From an uncultured Acidimicrobiaceae bacterium (GTDB taxonomy: Bacteria; Actinomycetota; Acidimicrobiia; Acidimicrobiales; SZUA-35), in contig CAMYLA010000054.1 in assembly GCA_947259095.1 (NCBI GenBank), positions 8,711 to 64,398 on the forward strand: DNA of 55,688 nucleotides, written 5' to 3'. Below, in pieces: positions 1 through 7,766 of this stretch. The position numbers and the translations under genes are program-made. Numbering within the stretch: position 1 is the stretch's first letter; every line of letters begins with the position of its first letter. A model generated the notes under the pieces. It made no database searches, was not told the DNA's origin, and saw only the letters and a list, made by a program, of their open reading frames with translations.

Positions 1-1
1 T

Positions 2-541
2 CCGGCCCAGCACGCCGAGATCCTCGACTGGGCCAGAAGCCGTGGGGCCTTGTACCTGTACGACACGGTCAAGGGCGAGGCCATCGACTGGGCCGAGCAC
101 CGTGAGGCCCTGGCGAACATGTACCAACACACAAACGTTGCCATCTGCAACTATGCGAAACACGACATGCCGAGCGTGACCGGCGGGCTCCGGGTCCTGC
201 CAGGGCGGTTGTTCGAGGGGTTGGCGGCCGGTTCGGTGCTCGTTGGTCTCCCGCCTGACGAGCAGCGGCAGCGCGAGCTACTGGGGGCGGCGGTGGTCGA
301 GCCGCTGGACGGGTCGAGGAACCAGCTCCGGGAGTTGCTCGAACGGTTCTCCGATCCCGCCGAGGCCCAGCCGATCCGGGCCAGGAACCTCGCCTTGGCC
401 TGTCGTGGCCAGGATTGGGGCCACCGGTGGAAGGAGATGTTCGAGGTCGTCGGGCTTCCCGTGCCGTTCGGCCTGCAGAACAGGATCGATGATCTGGAGA
501 AGAAGGCCATCGTCTACGACGAGTTGGTCGACTCGTTCTGA
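2..541 (+). CDS. Glycosyltransferase, C-terminal part (5' end outside window)
   Basis: An open frame enters from the left edge and runs to a TGA at 539-541, giving 179 residues. The segment around residues 50-85 (ICNYAKHD, then VLPGRLFEGLAAGSVLVG) resembles the nucleotide-sugar binding half of GT-B glycosyltransferases of the CgeB/'glycosyl transferases group 1' type, where a conserved 'R.FE..A.G' stretch holds the catalytic-side Glu. The last 20 residues look like a short coiled coil. No start can be assigned because the protein begins outside the window. The donor and acceptor cannot be read from this fragment. It is convergent with menG, 33 bp away. Confidence 0.6.
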   Translation, partial: PAQHAEILDWARSRGALYLYDTVKGEAIDWAEHREALANMYQHTNVAICNYAKHDMPSVTGGLRVLPGRLFEGLAAGSVLVGLPPDEQRQRELLGAAVVEPLDGSRNQLRELLERFSDPAEAQPIRARNLALACRGQDWGHRWKEMFEVVGLPVPFGLQNRIDDLEKKAIVYDELVDSF

Positions 542-574
542 TCGCCACCCGACCGCCAGGTGGGCGACGACCGG

Positions 575-1273
575 TCAGGGCCGGGTGGCTGACAGCAACT
601 GGGTGATGCCACCGGAGAGCTGGGTCCGCTCCACCTCCACCATGCCGGCCGATCGCAGCATGGCCACCATCGTGGCCGGCTCCGGCAGGTACGACACCGA
701 GCGTGGTAGGTAGGCGTAGGCACCACGATCGGAGAGGAGCCCGCCGACCTGGGGTACGACCTTGTTGAAGTAGACGCCATGGCCCCAGCGCATCACGCCA
801 TTGTCGGGCCGGGACACGTCGAGCAGGGCGATCCGCCCTCCCGGCCTCACCACCCGATGGAGCTCGGAGAAGAAGGGTTTGAGCTCCACCAGGTTTCGCA
901 GGGCGAATCCGCAGACCGCAGCGTCGACGCCGCCATCGGAGATCGGCAGCTGGAGCAGGTCACCCTGGACCAGCGGGGCGTCGGTCCTCGCCGAGGCCAG
1001 CATCCCGAACGAGAGGTCGATGCCGATCGGGCGGTGACCCTCCTCGGCCAGCTCGACGCAGAAGTCCCCGGTGCCGCAGGCCAGGTCGAGCACCACCGAG
1101 CGGGGCCGGAGCTCCAGCGAACGCTGTGCCTTGCGCCGCCAACCGATATCCATTCGGAACGACATGATCCGGTTGACCATGTCGTAGCGGGGGGCGATCG
1201 TGTCGAACATCGACCGGACCGCGTCGCGCTTCTCGTCACCCTCGGGCAGGTGGTCGGTGGGCATGGAGGACAT
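575..1273 (-). CDS. menG: Demethylmenaquinone methyltransferase (UbiE/MenG family)
   Basis: A 232-residue class I SAM-dependent methyltransferase. SAM motif I is VLDLACGTGDF at about 61-71; the family signature YDMVN is at 30-34; the PGGRIALLDVSRP post-motif lies near 143-155. The family C-methylates demethylmenaquinone (MenG) or also the ubiquinone precursor (UbiE). In an actinobacterium menaquinone is the expected quinone, so MenG is preferred. The ATG at 1273 is chosen because a TACGGT -10 box lies exactly 6 nt upstream, the pattern of leaderless transcripts; the ATG at 1264 is the alternative. Confidence 0.9.
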   Translation of the reverse strand: MSSMPTDHLPEGDEKRDAVRSMFDTIAPRYDMVNRIMSFRMDIGWRRKAQRSLELRPRSVVLDLACGTGDFCVELAEEGHRPIGIDLSFGMLASARTDAPLVQGDLLQLPISDGGVDAAVCGFALRNLVELKPFFSELHRVVRPGGRIALLDVSRPDNGVMRWGHGVYFNKVVPQVGGLLSDRGAYAYLPRSVSYLPEPATMVAMLRSAGMVEVERTQLSGGITQLLSATRP

Positions 1274-1279
1274 CGGCCC

Positions 1280-1285
1280 ACCGTA
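1280..1285 (-). promoter_or_regulatory. Putative -10 box of menG (leaderless type)
   Basis: TACGGT on the minus strand, followed by 6 nt and the menG ATG. It fits TANNNT with N6-7 to the start codon, as for leaderless actinobacterial mRNAs. No clear -35 was seen. Confidence 0.45.
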
Positions 1286-1362
1286 GAGCCCACAACCGAT
1301 CCCGCGGCTGGTCGGGCCGACGATTGGCGGCGCCCCTCGTCCCGCCGGTGGGCATCGGCGAC

Positions 1363-2997
1363 TCAGCAGCGGTGGATCTCGTCCGGAATCTCGCCGGTGT
1401 CGAAGTAGTGGGCGACGATCTGCTCCACGCAGAAGTTCGTCCCGTAGGCGGTGTGGCCGGTGTCATTGACGGTGACCAGGGCGGCCGACGACAGTGTGGC
1501 GGCAACGGTGGCGGCGTTGACAAGCGGGGTGGCGGCATCGCCGGTGGTCGACAGCACCAGGACCGACGTCTCGTCGGGTCCTGCAACCGGCTCCGGCGTC
1601 CCGGTCGGTGCCACCGGCCAGAACGCACAGCTGCGGAGTTCGTTGGCCAGCGCTCGGCCGAATCGGGGCGCGATGGTCGACAGCTCGGTGGCAAAGGTGT
1701 CCCAGCCGGCGGAGCCGACCGGGGACCGGCTGTCGATGCAGGAAACGGCAAGGTAGGTGGCGAAGTTGATACCACCGACGTAGAGGTCGTGGAGGAGCTC
1801 GATGCGGCTCAGATCGCCCTGCTCGGCGGCGGTCAGCGCCGCCGCATACCGTGGCCAGAGACGTTCGGAGTACATGGCGATCAGGGTTGCGATCTCCAGC
1901 TCGGTGGTCCCCACCGTCCCCTCGAGAAGCGGTTCCAGATCCCGGTGGATCCGATCGTAGGCCGCCGCAACCCCGCCCCGGGGGCAGCTCAGGGTGGTGG
2001 CGCAGGCACCGTCGAGCACCTCGAACGCCCGCTCGAACTCGGCCGCCTGCTGGCGGAGCAGATCCGTCAGCGTAAACGACGGGTCGACCACGCCGTCGAG
2101 GACCAGCCGACCGACCAGCGTCGGATAACGTTGTGCGTAGCGGAGGCCGATCAGGGTGCCGTAGCTCGAACCGAAGAAGTGCAACCGCTGATCGCCCAAG
2201 GCCTGGCGGAGCAGATCGAGATCTCGGATGACCGAGTCGGTGCCGAGGTGGGGGAGGAGCTCGGCGTCCAGGCGTCCGCACCGCTCGGCCAGGTCCCTGG
2301 CCTGCTGGTCGAGCTGCTCGGTCTCCTGGGCGTCGTCCGGTGAGAGATCGGGGCGGGGCCCGTCTGTGAGGTCGATGGTGCAGCGGAGCGCAGTGCTGGC
2401 GCCGATTCCCCTGGGGTCGAACCCCACCAGGTGATGATCGGCCATGGTCTTCTCGTCGAGCCGGAAACCGTTGCGGATCGAGTTGACCCCGGAACCGCCC
2501 GGCCCGCCGGGATTGAACAGAATCGAGCCCCGTGCCGGTTCCGACGCCGGGATCCGGACCATGGCCAACTCGATCAGCGGGCCGTCCGGCTGGTCGTGAT
2601 CGAGCGGGACCTCCACGGTCGCACACTCGAGCAAGCCGCTGCAGGCGACCCACACCGCATCGTCCACCGGAAAGCTCTCCGCCACCCCGGCGACCTCATC
2701 TCGAGCGGCCTCTGCCGCCACCGATGGCGGGGTCGAGGGGGAACCGGTGGGGCCGTCCGACGATCCGGTTCGATCCGGTGCCGCCACGGTCGACGTCGAG
2801 GAGCCGATCGGGGTTTCGCTCGTGCTGGTGGTTGCGTCGCCGGACTCGTCGGGCACCCCGCATCCCGCCACCAGCAGCATCGCGCTCAGCACCGCCGCGA
2901 CCGAGCGTATTGCTGCGCTCAACGCTGCGGAGGCCGAAGCATGCTTGACGGCGGCGGGGCGCGAACGGCTACTCGAACCAGACTTTTTGATACTCAC
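1363..2997 (-). CDS. Lipoprotein alpha/beta hydrolase, tripeptidyl aminopeptidase (TAP) type
   Basis: 544 residues. The N-terminus has a basic stretch, a hydrophobic segment and a lipobox ending at Cys46 (LLVAGC), so it is a predicted secreted lipoprotein. A Ser/Thr/Pro-rich linker (about 50-95) follows. The hydrolase core has the oxyanion motif NPGGPGGSG (162-170), the nucleophile elbow GSSYG with Ser278, a likely acid Asp in STTGDAATP and a His in GHTAYG near the C-terminus, together the usual triad of the SlpD/SlpE/TAP-like family (S33). Such enzymes release N-terminal tripeptides or act on related esters and amides; the true substrate is unknown. The last 29 nt of the small membrane-protein gene overlap its start, so the two are probably cotranscribed. 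Confidence 0.85.
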   Translation of the reverse strand: MSIKKSGSSSRSRPAAVKHASASAALSAAIRSVAAVLSAMLLVAGCGVPDESGDATTSTSETPIGSSTSTVAAPDRTGSSDGPTGSPSTPPSVAAEAARDEVAGVAESFPVDDAVWVACSGLLECATVEVPLDHDQPDGPLIELAMVRIPASEPARGSILFNPGGPGGSGVNSIRNGFRLDEKTMADHHLVGFDPRGIGASTALRCTIDLTDGPRPDLSPDDAQETEQLDQQARDLAERCGRLDAELLPHLGTDSVIRDLDLLRQALGDQRLHFFGSSYGTLIGLRYAQRYPTLVGRLVLDGVVDPSFTLTDLLRQQAAEFERAFEVLDGACATTLSCPRGGVAAAYDRIHRDLEPLLEGTVGTTELEIATLIAMYSERLWPRYAAALTAAEQGDLSRIELLHDLYVGGINFATYLAVSCIDSRSPVGSAGWDTFATELSTIAPRFGRALANELRSCAFWPVAPTGTPEPVAGPDETSVLVLSTTGDAATPLVNAATVAATLSSAALVTVNDTGHTAYGTNFCVEQIVAHYFDTGEIPDEIHRC

Positions 2998-3334
2998 GGG
3001 ACTGGATGTGGATGACCGCCACCGCCAACGCCGTCGGGAAGACCGTTCTGTTCAGCAGGCTGAGGATCCGCTCCAGGGGGGCACCACTGATGAGGCTGTC
3101 GACCAGGGGCAGGATCTCCAGCGCCGCAGCCAGACAGGCACAGACCGCAAGGAGGAAGTAGCCCCAGCGCTTGTTGTTCGCAGTGGCAAAGGCACCGGCG
3201 AACAACCCGATGTAGATCACCAACAGCCCCAACCGGCCGCCGACGAACAGCAGGCCGAAAACCGCACTGATGTAGCCCAGGATGACACCGGCCTGCAGTG
3301 TCTGTGGATGGGAGCGATTGAGCCACTGATTCAT
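2969..3334 (-). CDS. Small polytopic membrane protein
   Basis: 121 residues with three to four hydrophobic stretches (roughly 15-35, 37-53, 58-80 and 98-112), ending in a hydrophilic tail. No recognised family. It precedes and overlaps the lipoprotein hydrolase gene by 29 nt. The ATG at 3334 is supported by TACTGT placed 7 nt upstream, a leaderless-type arrangement. Function unknown. Confidence 0.65.
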   Translation of the reverse strand: MNQWLNRSHPQTLQAGVILGYISAVFGLLFVGGRLGLLVIYIGLFAGAFATANNKRWGYFLLAVCACLAAALEILPLVDSLISGAPLERILSLLNRTVFPTALAVAVIHIQSREYQKVWFE

Positions 3335-3341
3335 ACGTCAC

Positions 3342-3347
3342 ACAGTA
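3342..3347 (-). promoter_or_regulatory. Putative -10 box of the small membrane-protein gene
   Basis: TACTGT on the minus strand, 7 nt before the ATG at 3334. Expected transcription start at or next to the start codon. Confidence 0.45.
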
Positions 3348-3351
3348 TGGT

Positions 3352-3379
3352 GGGGCCAGCGGTCAAAAACCGTGGCCCC
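3352..3379 (-). terminator. Hairpin downstream of rlmN
   Basis: GGGGCCA pairs with TGGCCCC (7 bp) and CGGT with ACCG (4 bp), with one bulged G and a five-base CAAAA loop. It sits 22 nt past the rlmN stop on the minus strand. There is no U-tract, so it is only a probable terminator, or an mRNA-stabilising hairpin. Confidence 0.4.
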
Positions 3380-3401
3380 GGCCAAGTTTCGGCGCCGTCG
3401 C

Positions 3402-4568
3402 TCACCGGTGGTGGGAACGGGCGGAAAGGGTGACCTCGGTGGCCGTCGAGCCCGCCGTGTCCGGCGCCGCCAATTGGCCGCAGGCGGCGTCGATGTCGGT
3501 GCCCCGATTGGCCCTGACCGTGGCATTGACACCGCGGTTGCGGAGGTCGTTGACGAACTCGTCGATCCTGGCCCGGGGCGTGCCGACCGTTGGCCAGCCC
3601 GGTGTGGGATTGAGGGGGATCAGGTTGACGTGGGCCCGGGCTCTGCGGGCAACGGCGGCCAGTTCGGCGGCATCGGACGGTCGGTCGTTGACGCCGTCGA
3701 TCATGGCCCATTCCAGCGACACCCGCCGGCCGGTCCGCTCCCGGTAGAGCTGGCAGGCGGCAACAAGATCGTCGATCGGGTTGCGGGCGTTGATCGGGAC
3801 CAGCTCGGTGCGAAGGTCGTCGTTTGCCGCGTGCAGGGACAGGGCCAGCCCGACCTGCAGCCCCTCTTCGGCGAAGCGGAGCATCTGTGGCACCAGGCCC
3901 ACCGTCGACACCGTCAGATTGCGAGCCCCGATGCCGAAGTCGGCGATGATGCGGTGCAGCGACTCGATCAACCGGTCGTAGTTGGCGAACGGTTCACCCA
4001 TGCCCATGAACACGACGTTCGACAGTCGCCGGGGGGCGGCGGCCCGCCGTGCTGCAACCACCTGCTCCAGTATCTCGCCGACCGAGAGGTTCCGCTCGTA
4101 GCCGCTCTGGCCGGTGGCGCAGAACCCGCAACCCATGGCACATCCGGCCTGGCTCGATACGCAGACCGTCGACCGGTCCTTGTAGTGCATGAGTACGGTC
4201 TCCACCCGGCTGCCATCGGGGAGGGTCCACAGCCACTTGATGGTGCGGCCGTCGGAGGAGTTCTGTGTCGCCGTCAGTTCGAGGGCCGGCTGCAGCGAGT
4301 TGCCAAGACGGGCTCGCAGGGCCTTCGGGAGGTTGGAGAGTTCAGTGGGCGGCGTGTCCTGCTGGTACAGCCCGTGCCAGATCTGATCCAGGCGGTAGGC
4401 GGGCTGGTCGTCGATCAGCTCCCGATATCGGGCACGGTCGGGGGTCCACGGCGACTGCGTTTCCTGCGGCTGTTCGCTGCCGGCCGATTGCGACTCGACC
4501 GGCGCTCGCTTCGGCTCCGACCCTAGGGGCGCCGGCCCTTGGGGCGCCGGCCCGGTCCGGTCGGTCAT
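3402..4568 (-). CDS. rlmN: Dual-specificity RNA methyltransferase RlmN
   Basis: 388 residues. Radical-SAM enzyme that methylates C2 of A2503 in 23S rRNA and A37 of some tRNAs through a methyl-cysteine intermediate. The CX3CX2C cluster motif is CAMGCGFC (Cys143, Cys147, Cys150). The downstream GMGEP motif (VVFMGMGEPFANY) and the second essential Cys near the C-terminus (DIDAACGQL) are present. The N-terminal 40 residues are Pro/Gln/Ser-rich and extra compared with the Escherichia coli enzyme. The ATG at 4568 is chosen because the frame upstream of it lies inside mshD. It follows mshD by 22 nt and is probably in its operon. Confidence 0.93.
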   Translation of the reverse strand: MTDRTGPAPQGPAPLGSEPKRAPVESQSAGSEQPQETQSPWTPDRARYRELIDDQPAYRLDQIWHGLYQQDTPPTELSNLPKALRARLGNSLQPALELTATQNSSDGRTIKWLWTLPDGSRVETVLMHYKDRSTVCVSSQAGCAMGCGFCATGQSGYERNLSVGEILEQVVAARRAAAPRRLSNVVFMGMGEPFANYDRLIESLHRIIADFGIGARNLTVSTVGLVPQMLRFAEEGLQVGLALSLHAANDDLRTELVPINARNPIDDLVAACQLYRERTGRRVSLEWAMIDGVNDRPSDAAELAAVARRARAHVNLIPLNPTPGWPTVGTPRARIDEFVNDLRNRGVNATVRANRGTDIDAACGQLAAPDTAGSTATEVTLSARSHHR

Positions 4569-4590
4569 GATCGGGCTGTTCGGCGGTCGC

Positions 4591-5562
4591 TCACGATCTT
4601 GCCGAGCGGGATGCGGCCCGCCGCTGCCAGGCGGTGTCGGTTCGATGCCGTTCGAAGCCGAGCTTGTCATAGGTCCGCAGCGCCGGCTCGTTGTCGGCTT
4701 CGACATAGAGCATGCCGGTGGTCAGCCCGGCATCGGCGAGCCAGGCCAGGCCGGCTGCGGTCATCGGCTTGCCAAGGCCCTGACCATGGTGGTCGGGGTC
4801 GATGCCGATGGCGTAGATCTCGCCCAGCCTCGGCTGGCCGGGCGCCACCGGTTCGTGGATCTTGGTCCAGCAGAAACCGGCCAGGCCTTCGGGGTCCTCG
4901 GGATCGTCGTACAGCCGGATCCCCTCGGGATCGAACCACGGTTGGCGTGCCGCTTCGGCCAGATCGTCGGTGGTCAGGTTTCCCTGGTCGGGGTGGGAGG
5001 CGAAGGCCCGGTTGTTGGCCTGCAGCAGTCGTTCCTCGTCCTGGCCGGGGATGAAGGCCCTGGTCGACAGCACCGGGGCGTCGATGGGCAGATCGCAACG
5101 GAGTTGGTGCAGTGACCGCACCTCCTCGAACCCCTGGCGTTGGGCCAACGATCGATGCCAGCTGTGTGCCGGTTTGCCCCACAGCTCGACGGTCGTGGCC
5201 CCGCTGGCCGCGATCGACGGTTCCAGGGCGTGGTAGAGGGCGGCCAGCAGCATCGGACCTTCCGCTCCCTGCGCGCTGCTGGACACGATCAGCCCGTCGA
5301 GTTGCAGCCGATCCCGATCGACGGCGCCGCCGAGGAAGGCGATCGGTTGCTCGCCGGCGTTGGCGATGGCCGCTATCAGGTGGGCCGACGGCCGCCAGTC
5401 CTTGAAGCGGTCATCTCGCATCGACGGCTCGAGCGCACCTTCGAGCACGGCCTGGGCCTGCTCCGCGATCCAACGGTCCGATGGTCGAGTCCGGCCGGTG
5501 GTGCTGGGATCGATGATCCGGATGTCGACCTCATCCCGACCTCTTGACGCTCGGTTGCTCAC
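4591..5562 (-). CDS. mshD: Mycothiol synthase (acetyl-CoA:Cys-GlcN-Ins N-acetyltransferase)
   Basis: 323 residues with two tandem GNAT domains, the usual architecture and length of MshD, which catalyses the last step of mycothiol synthesis. Family-typical stretches are NRAFASHPDQG, WFDPEGIRLY, GFCWTKIHE, the acetyl-CoA loop (GEIYAIGIDP then GQGLGKPM) and YVEADNEPALRTYDKLGF. Mycothiol is essentially confined to Actinomycetota, so the gene is a taxonomic marker. GTG at 5562 is chosen because TACGTT lies 7 nt upstream. The window also holds a SigR/RsrA-like pair at 31 kb, which in Streptomyces controls mycothiol genes, but no GGAAT-N18-GTT box was found before this gene. Confidence 0.92.
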   Translation of the reverse strand: MSNRASRGRDEVDIRIIDPSTTGRTRPSDRWIAEQAQAVLEGALEPSMRDDRFKDWRPSAHLIAAIANAGEQPIAFLGGAVDRDRLQLDGLIVSSSAQGAEGPMLLAALYHALEPSIAASGATTVELWGKPAHSWHRSLAQRQGFEEVRSLHQLRCDLPIDAPVLSTRAFIPGQDEERLLQANNRAFASHPDQGNLTTDDLAEAARQPWFDPEGIRLYDDPEDPEGLAGFCWTKIHEPVAPGQPRLGEIYAIGIDPDHHGQGLGKPMTAAGLAWLADAGLTTGMLYVEADNEPALRTYDKLGFERHRTDTAWQRRAASRSARS

Positions 5563-5569
5563 ACCAGCA

Positions 5570-5575
5570 AACGTA
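5570..5575 (-). promoter_or_regulatory. Putative -10 box of mshD (leaderless type)
   Basis: TACGTT on the minus strand with 7 nt to the GTG at 5562. It decides the start chosen for mshD. Confidence 0.45.
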
Positions 5576-5763
5576 GCGGCTCAAGCGCCGGGTCGAGGCC
5601 TGCGACGCAGGCCGGAATCGTCGGTCGAGCGGCCTGCGAGGGGGATCTTGGACAGACCGAGGAGGGGGTGGCCGCAGACCACGGAGCACGTTGTGGAGGA
5701 AAACGCAATATTTTTTGCGAATATCACCCCATCGGTAAATCAGTTGAATTACTGTCTCATTTA

Positions 5764-5860
5764 ACCAGGTTCCCGCCACCTGGTAGCAGCGAATACGGGG
5801 ATCCGCCGCCCCGTATCGCGCCGTCGGCGCCCCGTCTTTTCGGGGCGCCGACGTTTTTTT
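5764..5860 (+). ncRNA. Candidate structured small RNA ending in an intrinsic terminator
   Basis: Three hairpins follow each other on the plus strand. The first pairs ACCAGGT (5764-5770) with ACCTGGT (5778-5784); the second pairs ATACGGGG (5793-5800) with CCCCGTAT (5809-5816); the third is the 12-bp terminator stem at 5823-5852 plus a T-run. No plus-strand gene lies upstream that this terminator could serve, because mshD runs the other way, so a short independent transcript starting in or near the AT-rich patch is the simplest reading. The promoter is not clear. It does not match SRP RNA, 6S RNA or tmRNA by eye. Confidence 0.4.
5823..5860 (+). terminator. Strong intrinsic terminator
   Basis: A perfect 12-bp stem (GTCGGCGCCCCG with CGGGGCGCCGAC), a six-base loop TCTTTT, and seven T residues at 5854-5860. 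The T-run is only on the plus-strand 3' side, so it terminates rightward transcription. Confidence 0.85.
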
Positions 5861-6085
5861 CCTGCGCCCTCCGGCTCGACTGCAATGTTTCCCACCAGGG
5901 ATTCTGTGCTCGATGCACCTGCCGAGGCGGGTAGTCGGGCGGCGGTCCGAAGCCGGCATCTTCGTGGATCGGCGCCGCGTCTTCGTTGACATTGACCGGG
6001 CGTGGATGCCGTTGCATAGCGACTAATCTGTTGTCTTCGATGCCGTTTCTTTCGCGACAGTTGTCGCTGGTTCTCTTTGCGGCCT

Positions 6086-6277
6086 TCAGCTGCGACTCAA
6101 TCGGAGCCGGATCTTCTCCAGCCTCCGGCCGGCGGTTTGGAGTTGCCGCTCGACCTCCAGCACGTCGATGAGGGTGTCCTCATCGCCATCGGCTTCCCTG
6201 GCCACATCGCCGAGCCGAGTGGTCAGATCGGTCAGCGAGGCCGAGAGCGAACTGAGAGCGTTCTTGTCGAGTGGCAT
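6086..6277 (-). CDS. Conserved-looking small helical protein
   Basis: 63 residues, beginning MPLDKNALSSL, with no Cys and a high share of Leu, Asp and Arg in heptad-like spacing; probably a two-helix coiled coil. The ATG at 6277 is preceded by AAGGAG at good spacing, so this start is preferred over the longer frame to 6334. It is divergent from hisD. Small proteins of this kind are found beside other actinobacterial genes, but I cannot name a family. Confidence 0.6.
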   Translation of the reverse strand: MPLDKNALSSLSASLTDLTTRLGDVAREADGDEDTLIDVLEVERQLQTAGRRLEKIRLRLSRS

Positions 6278-6464
6278 CGGGCGGGCTCCTTCACCGTCTT
6301 CGATGCAATTCGGCACCGACCGTTGGCCGACCACGCTACCGTCGACTGCGAATCACAGAGCGATGTCGCAGGACCGGTCGGCGCCGGCGGCGCCTCGCAG
6401 CGGGCCGGACAACCGGGTCGCAACGGACCATGTGAACACCGATTGCAGGAACAGGAGAGCGCCG

Positions 6465-7766
6465 GTGCTGAAACGTCTCGATCTACGGGGTCTCGACCTC
6501 TCGGTCGATCCGGCCGCAGCCCTGCCCCGACCGGACATCGCCGGCGATGAGCCAAGGGCCGCGGTGCGGGACATCATCGCCAGGGTCAGGGCCGGCGGCG
6601 ACCCAGTGCTTTCGGAGCTGACCGAGACCTTCGACGGCGTCCGGCTGGAGCGGCTGCGGGTGGGTGACGCCGAGCTCCGGGCCGCGGTCGACGGGTTGGC
6701 ACCAGAACTTCGAGCGGCCATGGAAGCGTCGATCGAGGGGATCGAGAACTTCCACCGGCATCAGCTCAGGGATCCCGAAGTGATCGTGAGCGACGGTCTG
6801 ACCATACGGGCCTACCAGCGGCCGGTGAGACGGGCCGGACTCTACGTGCCGGGCGGTCGGGCCGAATACCCGTCGACGGTGCTGATGACCGCGGTGCCGG
6901 CGAGGGTTGCCGGTGTTGGTGAGATCGCACTCTGTGTGCCGCCCAGCGCAGCACATGGTGGCATCGCGCCGTCGGTGCTGGCGGCGGCGCAGTTGGCCGG
7001 CGTGTCCGAGGTCTTCGCAGTCGGCGGGGCCCAGGCGGTGGCGGCCATGGCCTACGGCACCGAATCCATTGCCCCGGTCGACGTGATCGCCGGCCCCGGC
7101 AACATCTACGTCGCACTGGCCAAGCAGGAGGTGGCGGGCGCGGTCGGGATCGCCGCCGCCTTCGCCGGTCCCTCGGAGGTTGTGGTCGTTGCCGACCACA
7201 CCGCGTCCGCCGAGTTCGCCGCCATCGACGTGATCCTCCAGGCCGAACATGGGCCGGACGGGCTGGCCTGGCTCGTCAGTTGGGACGAATCGGTCATCGA
7301 TGAGGTCTGCGCCGCCGGCGAGCTGCTCCTCGCTGCATCACCCCGGGCGGCCGACGTTCGCGCCACCCTGGCCGAAGGGGGCTATGCCGCCCTGGTCGAC
7401 GGGCCCGAGGCGGCGCTGGCGGTGGTCAACGCCATCGCCCCCGAACACCTCGAACTCCAGTGCCAATCGGCCGAGGACCTGGCCCTTTCGGTCGACAACG
7501 CCGGAGCGATCTTCTGCGGGCCGTACTCCCCGGCTTCAGTGGGGGACTATGTGGCCGGTCCCAGCCATGTCCTGCCCACCTTTGGCTCGGCTCGGTTCGC
7601 CAGCGCCCTGACCGTTGGCGACTTCCTGAAGGACCATCACATCGTCACCGTCACCGAGCAGGGTCTGGCCCGGCTCGGCCCCCATGTGGTGGCCCTGGCC
7701 GAACAGGAAGGACTCGACGCACACGCAGAGTCGATTCGGGTTCGGTTGCAGGGCGGCTCCCGATGA
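6465..7766 (+). CDS. hisD: Histidinol dehydrogenase
   Basis: 433 residues, the usual length. It oxidises L-histidinol to L-histidine in two NAD-dependent steps with one zinc. Visible family features are the PGGRAEYPSTVLM stretch, the VIAGPGNIYV(A)LAK stretch, the GPSE motif, and the C-terminal AGAIFCGPYSPASVGDYVAGPSHVLPT region that carries the catalytic and metal-binding His. The GTG at 6465 has AGGAG 7 nt upstream. It opens a tightly packed operon; its stop overlaps the hisC start (ATGA). Confidence 0.96.
   Translation: MLKRLDLRGLDLSVDPAAALPRPDIAGDEPRAAVRDIIARVRAGGDPVLSELTETFDGVRLERLRVGDAELRAAVDGLAPELRAAMEASIEGIENFHRHQLRDPEVIVSDGLTIRAYQRPVRRAGLYVPGGRAEYPSTVLMTAVPARVAGVGEIALCVPPSAAHGGIAPSVLAAAQLAGVSEVFAVGGAQAVAAMAYGTESIAPVDVIAGPGNIYVALAKQEVAGAVGIAAAFAGPSEVVVVADHTASAEFAAIDVILQAEHGPDGLAWLVSWDESVIDEVCAAGELLLAASPRAADVRATLAEGGYAALVDGPEAALAVVNAIAPEHLELQCQSAEDLALSVDNAGAIFCGPYSPASVGDYVAGPSHVLPTFGSARFASALTVGDFLKDHHIVTVTEQGLARLGPHVVALAEQEGLDAHAESIRVRLQGGSR

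Larger units (their letters stand above)
5563..6085. other. Gene-free region between mshD and the 63-residue ORF
   Basis: No convincing coding frame in 523 bp. It holds the mshD promoter, an AT-rich patch with the inverted repeat CGCAA/TTGCG (5704-5719), three plus-strand hairpins ending in a terminator (5764-5860), and then about 225 bp with nothing recognisable. The patch at 5700-5765 is markedly AT-rich compared with its surroundings. Confidence 0.6.

Noticed and set aside
5764..5860. SRP RNA or 6S RNA
   Set aside because: The AGCAGC near 5785 recalls SRP domain IV, but the GGAA-type tetraloop and the asymmetric loop are missing, and no 6S-like long hairpin with a central bubble is formed.
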